Positions 11,233 through 21,915 of a stretch of DNA of 64,000 nucleotides are shown here, piece by piece. A program made the position numbers and the translations under genes. Position 1 is the stretch's first letter, and the number at the start of each line of letters is the position of its first letter. The DNA lies in the NCBI GenBank assembly GCA_017591395.1, contig WEDG01001360.1, positions 1 to 64,000 on the forward strand, read 5' to 3'. The stretch is from Schistocephalus solidus (Eukaryota; Platyhelminthes; Cestoda; Diphyllobothriidea; Diphyllobothriidae). The notes beneath the pieces are model-generated. The model was not told the origin of the DNA. It worked only from the letters and a program-made list of their open reading frames with translations, and ran no database searches.

Positions 11233-12019
11233 GCTCCTTATATCACCAGTCATTCAAAAGATGAAGTCAATCGTCCAAACATATCCAGAATTACACAGTC
11301 TAAAATGCTGCCGCTTCGTTGGATACTTACCTTTGCAATCCCACACGGTTTCTCTGTATACCACACTTAAGTTTACGTTACTCAAAGGACCATGCCTATT
11401 TCCCTCAATAAATTGAATTGAATTGAATTGAATTACCGGCATCAGAATTCAATTCTGGATCCGAAGATGCTGAGGCCTAAAGTTAACTGACGCCTCTTCA
11501 CCAGATTTTGTTTCATGCGCCATAGGGCTCAAAAACGAACCATATCGACGTTTCAGTAACTCATTCTTAAATGCTACTGCAGCGTAAGCCTTCACTACCA
11601 TTTTACCTTATTTTCCTAAGCAGTTTTTTCTCCTACCCTTTATTCGAAAATAGAGACCGATTAATAATAGTTGTATTTAATGCCGGTTTACAGGCATTGT
11701 CAGATAAAATATTCAGTGAGTTGAGGCTGGCAGTGAAAAAAACTCCTGAATATCTATCATTATAAGTGTTTTTCCTTTCTTTATGTTATTCAGGAGAAAA
11801 AACTGCCGCCTGTAAGGATGATAGCAGTTCAGATCAGGGAAGGGCTAACACAATTGCAGTCTGTATGCAGTCTCTCTGTCTTTGCTAGGAACCGTGATTC
11901 TGCCCCAGGCAAGATTGCATCCGTGTACGGTTGCTCACTGTCTGCCGAAGAAGTCAAGAATTGAACTCTGCCTCCATTTTCAAGATAAGAGTTTTTACTG
12001 TCTATTTTTTAGTTAACTA
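11233..12019. other. Inter-element region with a LINE-like tail
   Basis: No gene is supported. At 11396-11435 'tttccctcaataaattgaa' followed by repeated AATTG resembles the 3' end of another CR1-type element in plus orientation. A short inverted pair, 'gcagttttttctcct' near 11619 and 'aggagaaaaaactgc' near 11793, could fold back. The rest is AT-rich and unrecognised. Confidence 0.45.
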
Positions 12020-12288
12020 TTAAGTCACTTAAGTCACTTTATTGAGGGAAGTAGGCTTTTGCCCTTGAGCTCCCTATTCACATGAAAAATGTCAATAGTA
12101 CAAACGTTTACAGTGATATATCTGATAAATGAAAATGTCGGGTCATCGATATGTGTGGGCCAGGCGCAACCTGCCACTGTTTGCACAATCTTCATTATAT
12201 TGACAATAGTTTCTCAGAAAATGAGTATCTAGTTTGAATTTAAATGTGTCAACAGTTTCTGAAAGGATTACCTCGTCAGGGAGTCCGT

Positions 12289-13642
12289 TCAATGCTCCAA
12301 TGACCCTCTGCAAAAAGGCGTTCCGATGGACTTCCGTGTGGACAAACTTCCTCTGCAGTTTAAAAAAAGATGACCCCGCAGATGTTCCGTCCCAGCCAAT
12401 TCAAAGAAGTCAGCAAATTCTAGGGCACAATCGTGGCCTCTGACAATCCGGTAGGTTTGGATGAGGTCACCGCGTAGTTGCCTGTAATTTAGAGGAAACA
12501 AATCAAGTTCAACCAGTCTGGCTTCGTAAGGCAGATGAATTAGATTCTTGACCATCTTCGTAGCCCTCGCCTGCACTCCTTCCAGCTGTAGATAAACCAT
12601 CTGAAACCACGGACGCCAGGCCTGGATGGCATATTCCAAGTGAGATCGAACAAATACCCCGTAGGTTTTTCGGAAGAGTTCCTTATCAATCTGCACAAAT
12701 CCACGTCTGAGCGCAAATAAGACCTGTGTAGCGCGTTTAGCTGCCTTTAAACACTGTGAAGATGGTTTAAGTGAGGAGTTTATTAGAACACCGAGGTCCT
12801 TCTGTTCCTCAACAATTGAAAGGGGCTGCCCATTGAGAATGTATTGGTAGGAATCATCCTCCTCACTGGTCCTTCTTGTACGCAGTCTTAGGACCACACA
12901 CTTCCCAACGTTAAAATTTAAGAGCCAACGAGCAGATCAGCTGCTAAGACGGTTGAGATCCTCTTGAAGTGCGTTCCTATCGAAATCAGATCTGATGACC
13001 CTCCACAATTTAACATCATCTGCAAACATGATGGCGCTGCAATCCAGGTCATCGACACAGTCGTTGATGTACACTAAGAAGAGTAACGGCCCTAATACCG
13101 AGCCTTGGGGGACACCACTGAGAACCGGAGTAGGTGTTGACTTCGAGGTATCGACGCAAACAGTTTGCAATCTATCTGTAAGGAAGTCTGCGATCAATGT
13201 CAGCAGCATTCCTCTTATGCCGATTTCAGAAAATTTGTAGATGAGACGTTTGTGTGGGACACTGTCAAACGCCTTCTTGAAATCAGTGTATATGACGTCA
13301 ACCCTACAATTTTTGCCCAGTGCACGAGTCCACTGCTCTGTGGAGAGTAATAAACTAGAAAGACAGGAGCGATTCTGTCTGAAACCATGCTGGAGATCTG
13401 AGAGTAATTGGTTTTTCCTCAAGGAACTTCATGGTTGCCTTCTTGATTATTGATTCAATCATTTTACAGCAAATAGAGGTTAGGCTGACAGGCCGATAAT
13501 TGTTGACATTAGATTGAGCACCACTCTTGTATATGGGGTATATATTTGCTGCCTTCCATTCGGATGGCAGTTTCCCTGATTCAAATGACGAATTAAATAT
13601 ATGCGCTAGTGGTTTGTACAGTTCGCTGGCCAGTTCTTTCAA
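12289..13642 (-). pseudogene. LINE-A copy 1 reverse transcriptase
   Basis: 13642-13355 encodes the RT entry (PSEWKAANIYPIYKSG, NNYRPVSLTSICCKMIE). 13422-12937 encodes HGFRQNRSC, DVIYTDFKKAFDSVPH (motif A), SGVPQGSVLGPLLFLVYIND (motif B) and AIMFADDVKLW (motif C, catalytic Asp pair intact). A TGG to TGA change ends this frame at LNRLSS. 12897-12289 encodes the thumb and C-terminal region (QKDLGVLINSSLKPSSQC, QARATKMVKNLIHLPYEARL, FFELAGTEHLRGH). A slip near 13415-13425 joins the first two frames. All RT catalytic residues are present, but the frame is not continuous. Confidence 0.88.
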
Positions 13643-13828
13643 GAACTTGGCCGGTATATCGTCCGAACCAGATGACTTCGCTTCTTTCAGATTTCGCAGT
13701 TATTGTTCCATGAGAGGTTCCTGGAAGACTATATATTCAAGCACTGGATCGGCGTCTATAACAGCACTGTTGACGTGGTCAAGCTGAAGTTCCGGTTCTC
13801 TAGTGAAAACCGAGGCAATAAACCGACC

Positions 13829-14613
13829 TCAGTACTCGGCTTTGTCGCAATTTTCAACGACTTCAACACCATTCCCATCCATCAGTACTGCTACTGGGTC
13901 CTTGTTTTTTAGTCGGCTATTGATATAATGGAATAAAAGTGTTGGTTTATATTCAGCCTGTTGAATAATTCTTGATTCATAGTTCTTCCTTGCCTGACGA
14001 ATCATTCTTTTTACAGCGTTTCTTTGATGACGAAATTCTTTGAGATGCTCTGCTGACCCTGTTTGCCTGAAAACCTTCCATTTTTTATTCTTCTTCTTTA
14101 GCTGCCTGTTAAGTTCTCTTGTCAACCAGGCGGGGCGAATATTTCTTTTTGCACCTTCACTGGACAAAAGCGTTCAATCAGATCGAGTGAGACTGTCTTA
14201 AATGATCGCCAGTCATCCTCTCGATTCCCTTTAAGCAAACAATCCCATCTCATAGACATCAGTTCTTTCCTCATCGCGTTCAAATCAGCCTTCCATATAT
14301 TTCGCTTGCATTCCGTTCCATTCTGGCACTGAGAATAAAGTGAGTAATCCCACATCAGCGTACTATGGTCACTCTTACCGAGGGGTGCAATAGCATACAC
14401 TTCATCAATGCTAGAGAAGTCCTTCGTAAATACAAGGTCCAGGCAATTTCCTCTCTGATTCTCTCTAAATCTCGTTGGAATGTTAACCTTCTGTACCAGA
14501 GGTCGGTCGAGAGTGAGATCCATTAGCTTGTGGCCGAAGGAAGTTGGTGCACCATCAACTGTCAGATTAACCCAGTTTACTATAGGTTCATTGAAATATC
14601 CAGCAATAAGCAC
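13829..14613 (-). pseudogene. LINE-A copy 1 endonuclease C-terminal half and linker
   Basis: 14613-14122 encodes the end of the endonuclease: AGYFNEPIVNW replaces the expected AGDFNEP (catalytic Asp changed to Tyr at 14590-14601), then NCLDLVFTKDF and PLGKSDHSTLMWDY (the SDH block, intact). 14167-13829 encodes the basic linker (RNIRPAWLTRELNRQLKKKN, RLKNKDPVAVLMDGNGVEVV). The linker is open here, whereas copy 2 carries one-base T-run shifts at the matching places. The Asp loss alone should abolish nicking. Confidence 0.85.
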
Positions 14614-15842
14614 CTCCTGGTGACTTGCTACTTCCTTAATATCAAAACATCGCTAACTGTTGACCTAACAGAACAATTTCTGCCTGCATTATTAAATATT
14701 TGTACAGTTTATCTGCAAAAATTGTCATAATTTTATTTCGTTACTAATTTTTTAGAAAGTGCCTTGCTGACGCTAACCAAATATAAATTCCAAATTCCAA
14801 ACTTCGTGTGCCCCAAGGAAGATTGGATGTGAGGTATTTTTTCTCCAACTGTGTCATGGAACCGTGGAATAACGTACCTGATGCGATTGTTATGTGCCAG
14901 TCTGTGGAGGCATTCAAACATCGGCTTGGCATATATATACATAAATACGTACATTCATACGATTTGACGGCGCCCAAGCAGTTCCAAATCAGATTAACCC
15001 AGTTTACTATAGGTTCATTGAAATCTCCAGCAATAAGCACCTCCTGGTGACTTGCTACTTCCTTAATATCAAAACATCGCTAACTGTTGACCTAACAGAA
15101 AAATTTCTGCCTGCATTATTAAATATTTGTACAGTTTATCTTCAAACATTGTCATAATTTTATTTCGTTACTAATTTTTTAGACAGTGCCTTGCTGACGC
15201 TTACAAATATAAATTCCAAATTCCAAACTTCGTGTGCCCCAAGGAAGATTGGATGTGAGGTATTTTTTCTCCAACTGTGTCATGGAACCGTGGAATAACG
15301 TACCTGATGCGATTGTTATGTGCCAGTCTGTGGAGGCATTCAAACATCGGCTTGGCATATATATACATAAATACGTACATTCATACGATTTGACGGCGCC
15401 CAAGCAGTTCCAAATCATATTAACCCAGTTTACTATAGGTTCATTGAAATATCCAGCAATAAGCACCTCCTGGTGACTTGCTACTTCCTTAATATCAAAA
15501 CATCGCTAACTGTTGACCTAACAGAACAATTTCTGCCTGCATTATTAAATATTTGTACAGTGTATCTGCAAACATTGTCATAATTTTATTTCGTAACTAA
15601 TTTTTTAAACAGTGCCTTGCTGACGCTTACCAAATATAAATTCCAAATTCCAAACTTCGTGTGCTCCAAGGAAGATTGGATGTGAGGTATTTTTTCTCCA
15701 ACTGTGTCATGGAACCGTGGAATAACGTACCTGAGGCGATTGTTATGTGCCAGTCTGTGGAGGCATTCAAACATCGGCTTGGCATATATATACATAAATA
15801 CGTACATTCATACGATTTGACGGCGCCCAAGCAGTTCCAAAT
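14564..15842. repeat. Chimeric ~426-bp tandem triplication (LINE-A piece fused to LINE-F piece)
   Basis: Three head-to-tail units start at 14564, 14991 and 15417 and end at 15842. Each unit holds about 70 bases of inverted LINE-A endonuclease sequence (the AGxFNEPIV block), about 120 bases of unassigned AT-rich DNA, then plus-strand LINE-F sequence coding the ORF2 C-terminal block (RYFFSNCVMEPWNNVPD) and ending 'ggcgcccaagcagttccaaatc'. Only the third unit continues into the LINE-F tail 'aataaacctattta' (15843-15860). Units 1 and 3 share variants (GATATTTC for the FN block, 'agaacaattt') that differ from unit 2. Confidence 0.93.
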
Positions 15843-15893
15843 CAATAAACCTATTTATATATTGCAGCACCACGAAGACTATATGACTATTTA
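14757..15893 (+). mobile_element. LINE-F 3'-end pieces inside the triplication
   Basis: Three copies of an ORF2 C-terminal segment are present at 14757-14990, 15183-15416 and 15607-15893. All are read on the plus strand as QGRLDVRYFFSN...PWNNVPDAIVMCQSVEAFKHRL. This 'WN.LP..V....V..FK..L' signature is the usual CR1-type ORF2 carboxyl end. The final copy reaches a terminal 'aatcaataaacctatt' tail that is also found at 17040-17055, inverted at 17720-17735, and at 42325-42340. No RT core of this family is present in the window. Confidence 0.7.
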
Positions 15894-15939
15894 ACCTTCA
15901 AAGTACAAATTTACTACGTAAATCTGCCATCATTCACTT

Positions 15940-16780
15940 GACTGCACTCTGATTGTCTCGTAAGCATGCCAAATTACTGGGTTTATTCTCAGAAATTATC
16001 AAACTGTCAATATTAGGACCAGCCTTTATAAAATATATTTTAGACCTAGTCTGGAATGCGGCTCGTTTCTATTTAGCCTTCTGCACGCAAGTGAATGGAG
16101 GAACAAAGAATCAGTCCAGCCCTTCCTTACTAAAAGAGTTTTCACTTCAGAGCACAGTCACCTGTCCAACCAACAACGCTGTGAGCTTATAAGCCTCGAC
16201 CCGTTGTGGCTTCGTGGATTACAGAAGGCACTATTTTTTACTGGTTAAACTTTTAAACAGTTTTACCTTTAGCCCCCTTACACCCCTGAGGCAGCTCGAC
16301 CACTCTCGGTGCACAGCCATCGAGATTTATTTTTTTTTTTTCCTTCGGCACGCACCGTTAGATACCGTCAGTTTTTTTCGGAATACACTATAGCAATCTG
16401 GAATAAACTACCAAGAAGTATTAAAATTCCGCAAAACTATCCTTTGATTACGAGAGATTCCCCTAGTTTTCTACATTCAGGACACTTTCCAAAAATTTTG
16501 GGTGCTGTTTCTCTGGAAGCTCTCTTCCGTTCTGATGCCGTCCACGGACTCTGAATCAAGTGCCGGACTTCATGCTGAAGGCAATATTGCTGGCTTTGCA
16601 GTCCGTAATCTGGTTATTCCTCAGTCGACAGTGAGCAGCCGTTTGCCGGCATACCTGCTGCTAGTACAGAATACCTGATCCACAATAATGAAATGAGAAG
16701 TACTACACCGTTCACCTGTGTCAAAAAATTCCCTGTCCTGAACTTTAATTCATTCAACAAGCTGCAGTTTTTCCCCGAAA
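15940..16780 (+). mobile_element. LINE-B copy 4, heavily degraded 3' part
   Basis: The sequence follows the LINE-B thumb region (lost frames around 15945-16200) and the C-terminal block, which is open at 16309-16554 (SARTVRYRQFFS, IAIWNKLPRSIKIPQNY). The start of the ORF3-like region follows at 16555-16780. It is the most diverged LINE-B copy, and the AATAAATAAA tail is missing. It ends where the LINE-F-related inverted repeat begins. Confidence 0.75.
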
Positions 16781-16782
16781 GT

Positions 16783-17060
16783 CAATAACAGACTAGTCTT
16801 GACTCTTACCATTATTACCCTGATGCATTCATCAACATTCTGTATAGCTGTTTTAACTTCAAATTTTGCTATTTCTTAACCTTGGAAAACAGTTTTTTTA
16901 CTTTAAACAAACTCGTCATTTAGAACACTGCTATTTAAGCAATCAAACAAACCAAAGCTAAAGTGTTTAATGACAAAGAGGAGTTTGTTTTAGGTTTTTT
17001 CCTGTGTTCGAAGGATTTCATGGCACCCAAGCATTGCCAAATTAATAAACCTATTTAAAT
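16783..17060 (+). repeat. Left arm of a ~280-bp inverted repeat, LINE-F 3' UTR-like
   Basis: This arm pairs with 17712-17997 on the opposite strand. Shared landmarks are 'agtcttgactcttacc', 'gctgttttaacttcaaatt', 'aaacaaaccaaagc' and 'ggcacccaagcattgccaaa'. Its inner end is the LINE-F tail 'aattaataaacctattta'. The two arms therefore face each other tail to tail. It is either two oppositely inserted LINE-F 3' ends or the long terminal repeats of a foldback element. Confidence 0.8.
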
Positions 17061-17711
17061 CTACCCCTTTCTTACTGTCAACTGTAGCCATGAATTTCCT
17101 GCCCATATTTGTAACGCAATGGTTGTAGAGAGGTGGGTAGCGTTTTTTTGACACAGGGTCCACCAGCTCTTAGCTTAACCCCAAGGCTTTCTCCCGTGCC
17201 TGCATTCAGAAGCCGAAGTTTCACATTGACACCCCGTATCGTGGCAGCAAATAGTATGCCACTTTCCCGCTCGTCAGTAGTCGGCGTGCAGTTTTGCCTG
17301 GGTTCATCGGAGTTAAGGGCTCAAGATGGGAAGGTCACTGGTTTTGGTCAGCATGGAAAAACCTTTGCCTATGTGACGACATGCTATTTCTTCCATATTA
17401 TCCAACTGACCGCCATCGTTTTGTTTTTCCTCATGATACAGTTCATCCCACACTTTCCCGCCTTAATGCTGACCTGGGGCATGCCGGCCAAGCTCGTATC
17501 AATACCGTCCCCCGACAGCGGTTCCAATGCTAAAGTCAACGGGTGATCATTCAGGACATTTTCAACACCTGCCCCTTATGTTCAAAAGTCAAAAACCCCA
17601 ACCATGTGCAGCGCGTACCACTATAACCAATTTAGGCAGGTTACCAAACTGAAATCGTCGGTATCGTATTGATGGGTGCTATGCGTCATACCCACATCGG
17701 AAATCGTTATA
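17061..17711. other. Spacer between the inverted arms, no supported gene
   Basis: The spacer has higher GC than its flanks. A 137-codon plus-strand frame (17133-17546) is present but shows no recognisable domain and has a hydrophobic stretch near its middle. I do not call it a gene. Confidence 0.4.
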
Positions 17712-17997
17712 TCATAAATAAATAAAAAGGTTTATTGATTTGGCACTGCTTGGGTGCCGTCAAATCCTCAGAACTCAGGAAAAAACCTAAAACAAACTCC
17801 TCTTTTCATTAACCACTTTTGCTTTGGTTTGTTTATTTGCTTAAAAAGCAGTGTTATAAATGAAGAGTTTGTTTTAAGTAAAAAACATGTTTTCCAAGGT
17901 TCAGAAATAGCAAAATTTGAAGTTAAAACAGCTTTACAGAATGGGGATGAATGTATTAGGTAAGAATGGTAAGAGTCAAGACCAGTCTGTTATTGAC
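17712..17997 (-). repeat. Right arm of the ~280-bp inverted repeat
   Basis: This is the reverse complement of 16783-17060 with scattered substitutions and short indels. It begins with 'aataaaaaggtttattgatttggcactgcttgggtgcc' read in plus orientation, that is, an inverted LINE-F tail. The stretch 17998-18570 after it is AT-rich and unrecognised. Confidence 0.8.
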
Positions 17998-18775
17998 GTT
18001 CGAGAGTATTAATTCGACAGAAATAGAAACTTCTGTGGCCGATTCGAAGGGATAGGTACTTCCAATCAGCTATGAGTACAGTCGATTCCGGTGTGGATGC
18101 CAACTAATTAGACTTAGTTGAATGGTTGCTAAAAAAGGGTGAAAATAGATTCGGAGCAAAAAGAGTTCAACGGTAAGAAACATTCAATGCAGTCCCACAG
18201 TCTTCATATTTGTATTATATAACATAGTTTTGATTAGGTTTGATCTAGCTGTATGAAACAGCTAGTAACATTCGTTCCATAAAGCTATATCAAAACCAGG
18301 CATGTGGCTTGTTGCGCATTCGAATAACGTAGATCTTAAATGATGTTAAAAATGGAAAAAATATTCCACTAACAGACAGAGATAAAAAAATAATAAGTTT
18401 TGCAAGTTATTTTTTAAAGCAAATTGTTTATCAATCATAGAATTATATATAAAAATAAAGACGCTATCCAAAAACATTTAAAAATGTAAAATCATCATTA
18501 AATTTTTTAATAAGTTTTAAAAATTGAAAAAAGCTGCTTTTAGATAATGGGTATATATATTTTGTATATTATGTATATTTCGAAGGGTTACAGGCATTGC
18601 CCTTGATGACCCTATTAATGTTAAGTTATCATTGCATGTGTACAGTCAGTATAAAATGGTGTACATTTAAAAATGTTTGAGTCAAAGCATAACATAACTT
18701 CAAATGCGTTTTAAAAGCCATAGGCGAAGCATTATGGAAGAAAATTAGAGACCGAAAGATTTTAAAAGGCTGGTT

Positions 18776-20890
18776 TTAAGTAATCATGTTGTGACAGTCG
18801 TCTTTTGTCAAATATAATGCCATCAAGCCTTTTTTAAAATCAATAACGCTATCAGAGGTCTCGCTTGGTAACGAGTTCCAAGGTCGTACCACTCCTTGGC
18901 TAAAACAAAACTTTCTGAGGTTCAATCGCGTGCGTTCGCTATTAACCTTGTAAAGGATGACCACGCAGATGAGTTGTGCAGGCAAAGGCGAAGAAATCCT
19001 CCGATCTCAGGGAGGAATCATGGCCCCGGATAATCCGGAATGTCCAGAGCAGGCTACACTGTAAGTGCCTGTAGGAAAGAGGAAATAAGTCAAGCTTTTT
19101 CAATCTGTCTTGGTACGGTAAAGTCTTAAGACCGTCAACCATCTTCGTTGCCCTCCGTTGCACCTGTTCGAGGAGGTCAACACCTTTCTTCATCCACGGT
19201 ATCCAGGCCGGTATTCCGTTATATAAATGCGGTCTCACGAAGACGCCATAGACTTTTCCGTAGAGATCAGGGGGGAATATTTTAAACGCACGTCTGATCC
19301 AATGCAGTGTACATGTTGCCTTCTGGACTGCTTTCTTACAGTGTTCTGAGGGCATCAAATTCACAGTTGTCCACATGCCCAGATCTTTGTATGTTTCTGC
19401 ATCTTTTAATGAAGTGCAATTAATAAAGTACTGGTGTCTCAGTGATACTTTTCAACCGGCGCTTATGTGTAGGATCACGCACTTGGATACATTAAACTTA
19501 AGAAGCCACCTAGCCGACCAGGCAATTAGTTTGTCGATATTCGATTGTAACACCTTTTGCGTTATCAGCGCAGCTGACATCAGTCCAAATTTTAATGTCA
19601 TCTGCAAACATGACAGCTTCACAATCTAGGTCATTGAGACAGTCGTTCACGCAGATTAGAAAGCGTATGGGGCCCAAACCAGAACCCTGTGGAACACCAC
19701 TTTCTACTTTTGCCCATTCTGAGCTAGAGTTTCCAACAACAACTCTCTGTTCTCGGAAAGACAAGAAACTCTTGATCGAATTGAAAAGTTTTCCTTGAAT
19801 TCCTACGTTCCAAATCTTATGTAAATGAAGCCCGTGTGGTACACTATCAAAAGCCTTTTTGAAGTCAAAAAATACAACATCTAATGCATGACCCTTATCT
19901 GCTGCCTTTGTCCATTTCTCGTGCGACTGAAGAGCACTAGTGAGACAGGTACGCCCTGAACGGAAGCCATGTTGGGCATCGCATTAGATTTGGTTGTTTT
20001 CCAGATAACGCATTAAGAGCCTCTTGATAATACGCTCCCTTATTTTACACGCTATGCAAGTTAAACTGACAGGGCGGTAATTTTCACAGTCGAGTCGTGA
20101 ACCTCCTTTATAGATCGGGGCGATGAATGCACACTTTCATCATTCCGGGAGTTTGCTTTCTTCAAAGGACTTCTGGAATATAATAGACAATGGTAAACAT
20201 AGTTCATCAGCAAGTTCTGTAAGTGCAAATGCAGGAATTTTATCCGGCCTAGGCGACTTGGGAGGCTGTACACGGAGTAATTCGGTTTTAACTACGGTTG
20301 GTGAAAAGTCTAGGTCCTCTGTTGTGGATGAGGTGGAGGTGAAGGAGTAAGGGAAAGGGGGGTTCACATTGGTTGAAAAACTGGTTCAATAGCAGCCAAA
20401 ATGTTTAGGCTCTCTGATGAAGACCGTCTGGAAGAATTTGGAAAGAAGGGATGCTTTAACCTGGTCGTCGGTCTCCAGTTTTCCGTCTGCAGACCTTAAG
20501 GGAGGAATCATTCCCTGAATTCTTTTTGTACTCCGTATGAAGCCATATAGCATTTTGGGGTGTTTCAACGATTTTTTTAGTATGTTTAGTTTAAACTTTC
20601 ACCCGCAGCTTCGTAGCATCACATTTAAAAACGTTGCGTTGCTGCTTATATTCCCGTAAGTGAGCATCGGAGCCGGTTTGTCTGCAACGCCTCCAGAAGC
20701 TATTTCTTTTTTTGAAAGAGGCCTGCAAGTTTGAGGTTATCCACTTTGGGCGGTTTGTGGTTGTCTTTCTCCTGAGAGGACAGTTGAGGTAAACAATCCT
20801 TTTCAATAACGAACTCAATGTCGTCCAATCTTTATTGGTTTCACCATGTAGTTCTGTTTCCCAGGATATCTCTGACAGTTGTCTTCTCAT
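18776..20890 (-). pseudogene. LINE-E linker, reverse transcriptase and C-terminal domain
   Basis: 20890-20591 encodes the basic linker (RRKTTTNRPKWITSNLQASF). 20568-20386 encodes IRSTKRIQGMIPPLRSADG. 20367-20061 encodes VQPPKSPRPDKIPAF and the ADELCLPLSIIFQKSFEESK block; the usual PGPD reads PRPD. 19764-19510 encodes SGVPQGSGLGPIRFLICVND (motif B) and AVMFADDIKIW (motif C). Motif A lies at about 19840-19900 but is interrupted. 19376-18942 and 18985-18776 encode the thumb and C-terminus (RRATKMVDGLKTLPYQDRL, VVRPWNSLPSE). Multiple frame breaks make it inactive. Confidence 0.83.
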
Positions 20891-20923
20891 AAGTGAATAG
20901 TCCCCCTTCCAAATGTTTCTTAC

Positions 20924-21805
20924 TCAAGTATCGGGTAAATTTGGTTTGGAAAAGAGTGTGTACTCGAAGCACAGCGTAGTGTGATCACTTGACCCTAATG
21001 GCGGTCGATCCTGTATGTCTAGCACATTTTCCTCATCTCGGGTAAGAATCAGGTCAAGACAGTTTGACTGTTGTCCTTCTCTCGACCGTGTTCCAAAGGT
21101 GACGTACTGAGAGAGAAGTTTGTCTGTTGCACATTGTAGTAGTTTGTGGTTTAAGTTATCTGGCATTTTCTGCGCAGTCCACGTTTTCCAGTCAATATCA
21201 GGAGCGTTAAAATGCCCAACAATGAGGACACCTTTCTTCTCGCTGGCTTTGTAGAGTTCCATTATGAGAATGAGATCCTGATCGGAAGTCTGATAAGGCG
21301 AACGGTACACAACCGATATCGTCAGTGGTCTGGAATACTTAGCAGATATAGTAATGCTTAAGACTTCCACATCGCGTAAGGGAATATGTTTGTCAGCCAT
21401 TGCGGTCAGCTTGCGAGTGACATAAACTATGACTCCTCTTCCTCGACTTGGTCTTTCTCTCCTGAAGTGCTGATATCCTCTGAGTGATATTTCGGAATCA
21501 GTAATTTTTGCAGTAAGCCACATTTCAGTGAAAGCCATAAAGTCTGGTTTTATTTCGTCAATAACGTTTCTAAGGTCGTCCAGCTTGTTGAACAGGCTTT
21601 GTACATTTGTGGAGATGACTTTCAATGATCGATTTGTCGGGGAGACCCAGCCTTCATTGTTACAGGTTTTAGCCACAGGAAGGACACACTTATCTTGACT
21701 ATTTGACCATCTTTGATTTTCAGCCTTTTCTCTCCTCTGCCAATTCTCTCCATCAATTCTTTCCGCAGTTCCCTCATTTTGATTAAATGGAGAGCCCTTG
21801 CGCAT
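20924..21805 (-). pseudogene. LINE-E AP endonuclease, open for 293 codons
   Basis: This is the longest intact endonuclease frame apart from LINE-A copy 2. Motifs in order are STNVQSLFNKLDDL, AFTEMWLT (catalytic Glu), RGRGVIVYVTRKL, VVYRSPYQ, VGHFNAPDIDW, CLDLILTRDEE and LGSSDHTTLCFEY. The GDFN block reads GHFN (about 21206-21217), so the catalytic Asp is replaced by His. The SDH pair at the end is intact. The first ~70 residues belong to sequence upstream of the domain and overlap the ORF1 end in another frame. Nicking activity is unlikely. Confidence 0.85.
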
Positions 21806-21915
21806 AGCCAGAGGATAGAGTAGTTACGTAAACTTTTCACTAATTGGTGCGAAACAGTGCCTCTCCCACAGGTTGACGCCATCACCATCTCCAAGGCCGT
21901 CCTTGTCGTGTGAAT

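Larger units (their letters stand above)
12020..14634 (-). mobile_element. LINE-A copy 1, 5'-truncated CR1-type element
   Basis: Read on the minus strand, the element runs from inside the endonuclease domain at about 14634 to its tail at 12020 (CCCTCAATAAAGTGACTTAAGTGACTT). Homology to copy 2 ends at 14634, just upstream of the LIAGxFN block, so the first half of the endonuclease and all of ORF1 are absent. Beyond 14634 lies the chimeric tandem repeat that reuses the last 70 bases of this element. Sequence identity with copy 2 is high by eye, which suggests fairly recent activity of this family. Confidence 0.92.
18571..21915 (-). mobile_element. LINE-E copy, near full-length ORF2, degenerate
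   Basis: On the minus strand this copy carries an ORF1 C-terminal scrap (about 21895-21690, ending KIKDGQIVK), the endonuclease (21805-20924), the linker (20890-20386), RT (20367-19500), the thumb (19376-18776) and a 3' end at 18571-18625 with an ATATACATAATATAC-type tail. It abuts a plus-strand Gypsy integrase remnant at 21916. It is recognisably related to LINE-A but clearly a separate lineage. The linker and RT are split by several frameshifts. Confidence 0.88.

Noticed and set aside
17133..17546. 137-codon ORF in the inverted-repeat spacer
   Set aside because: No domain, no splice or promoter context, and an overlapping open frame of similar quality exists.
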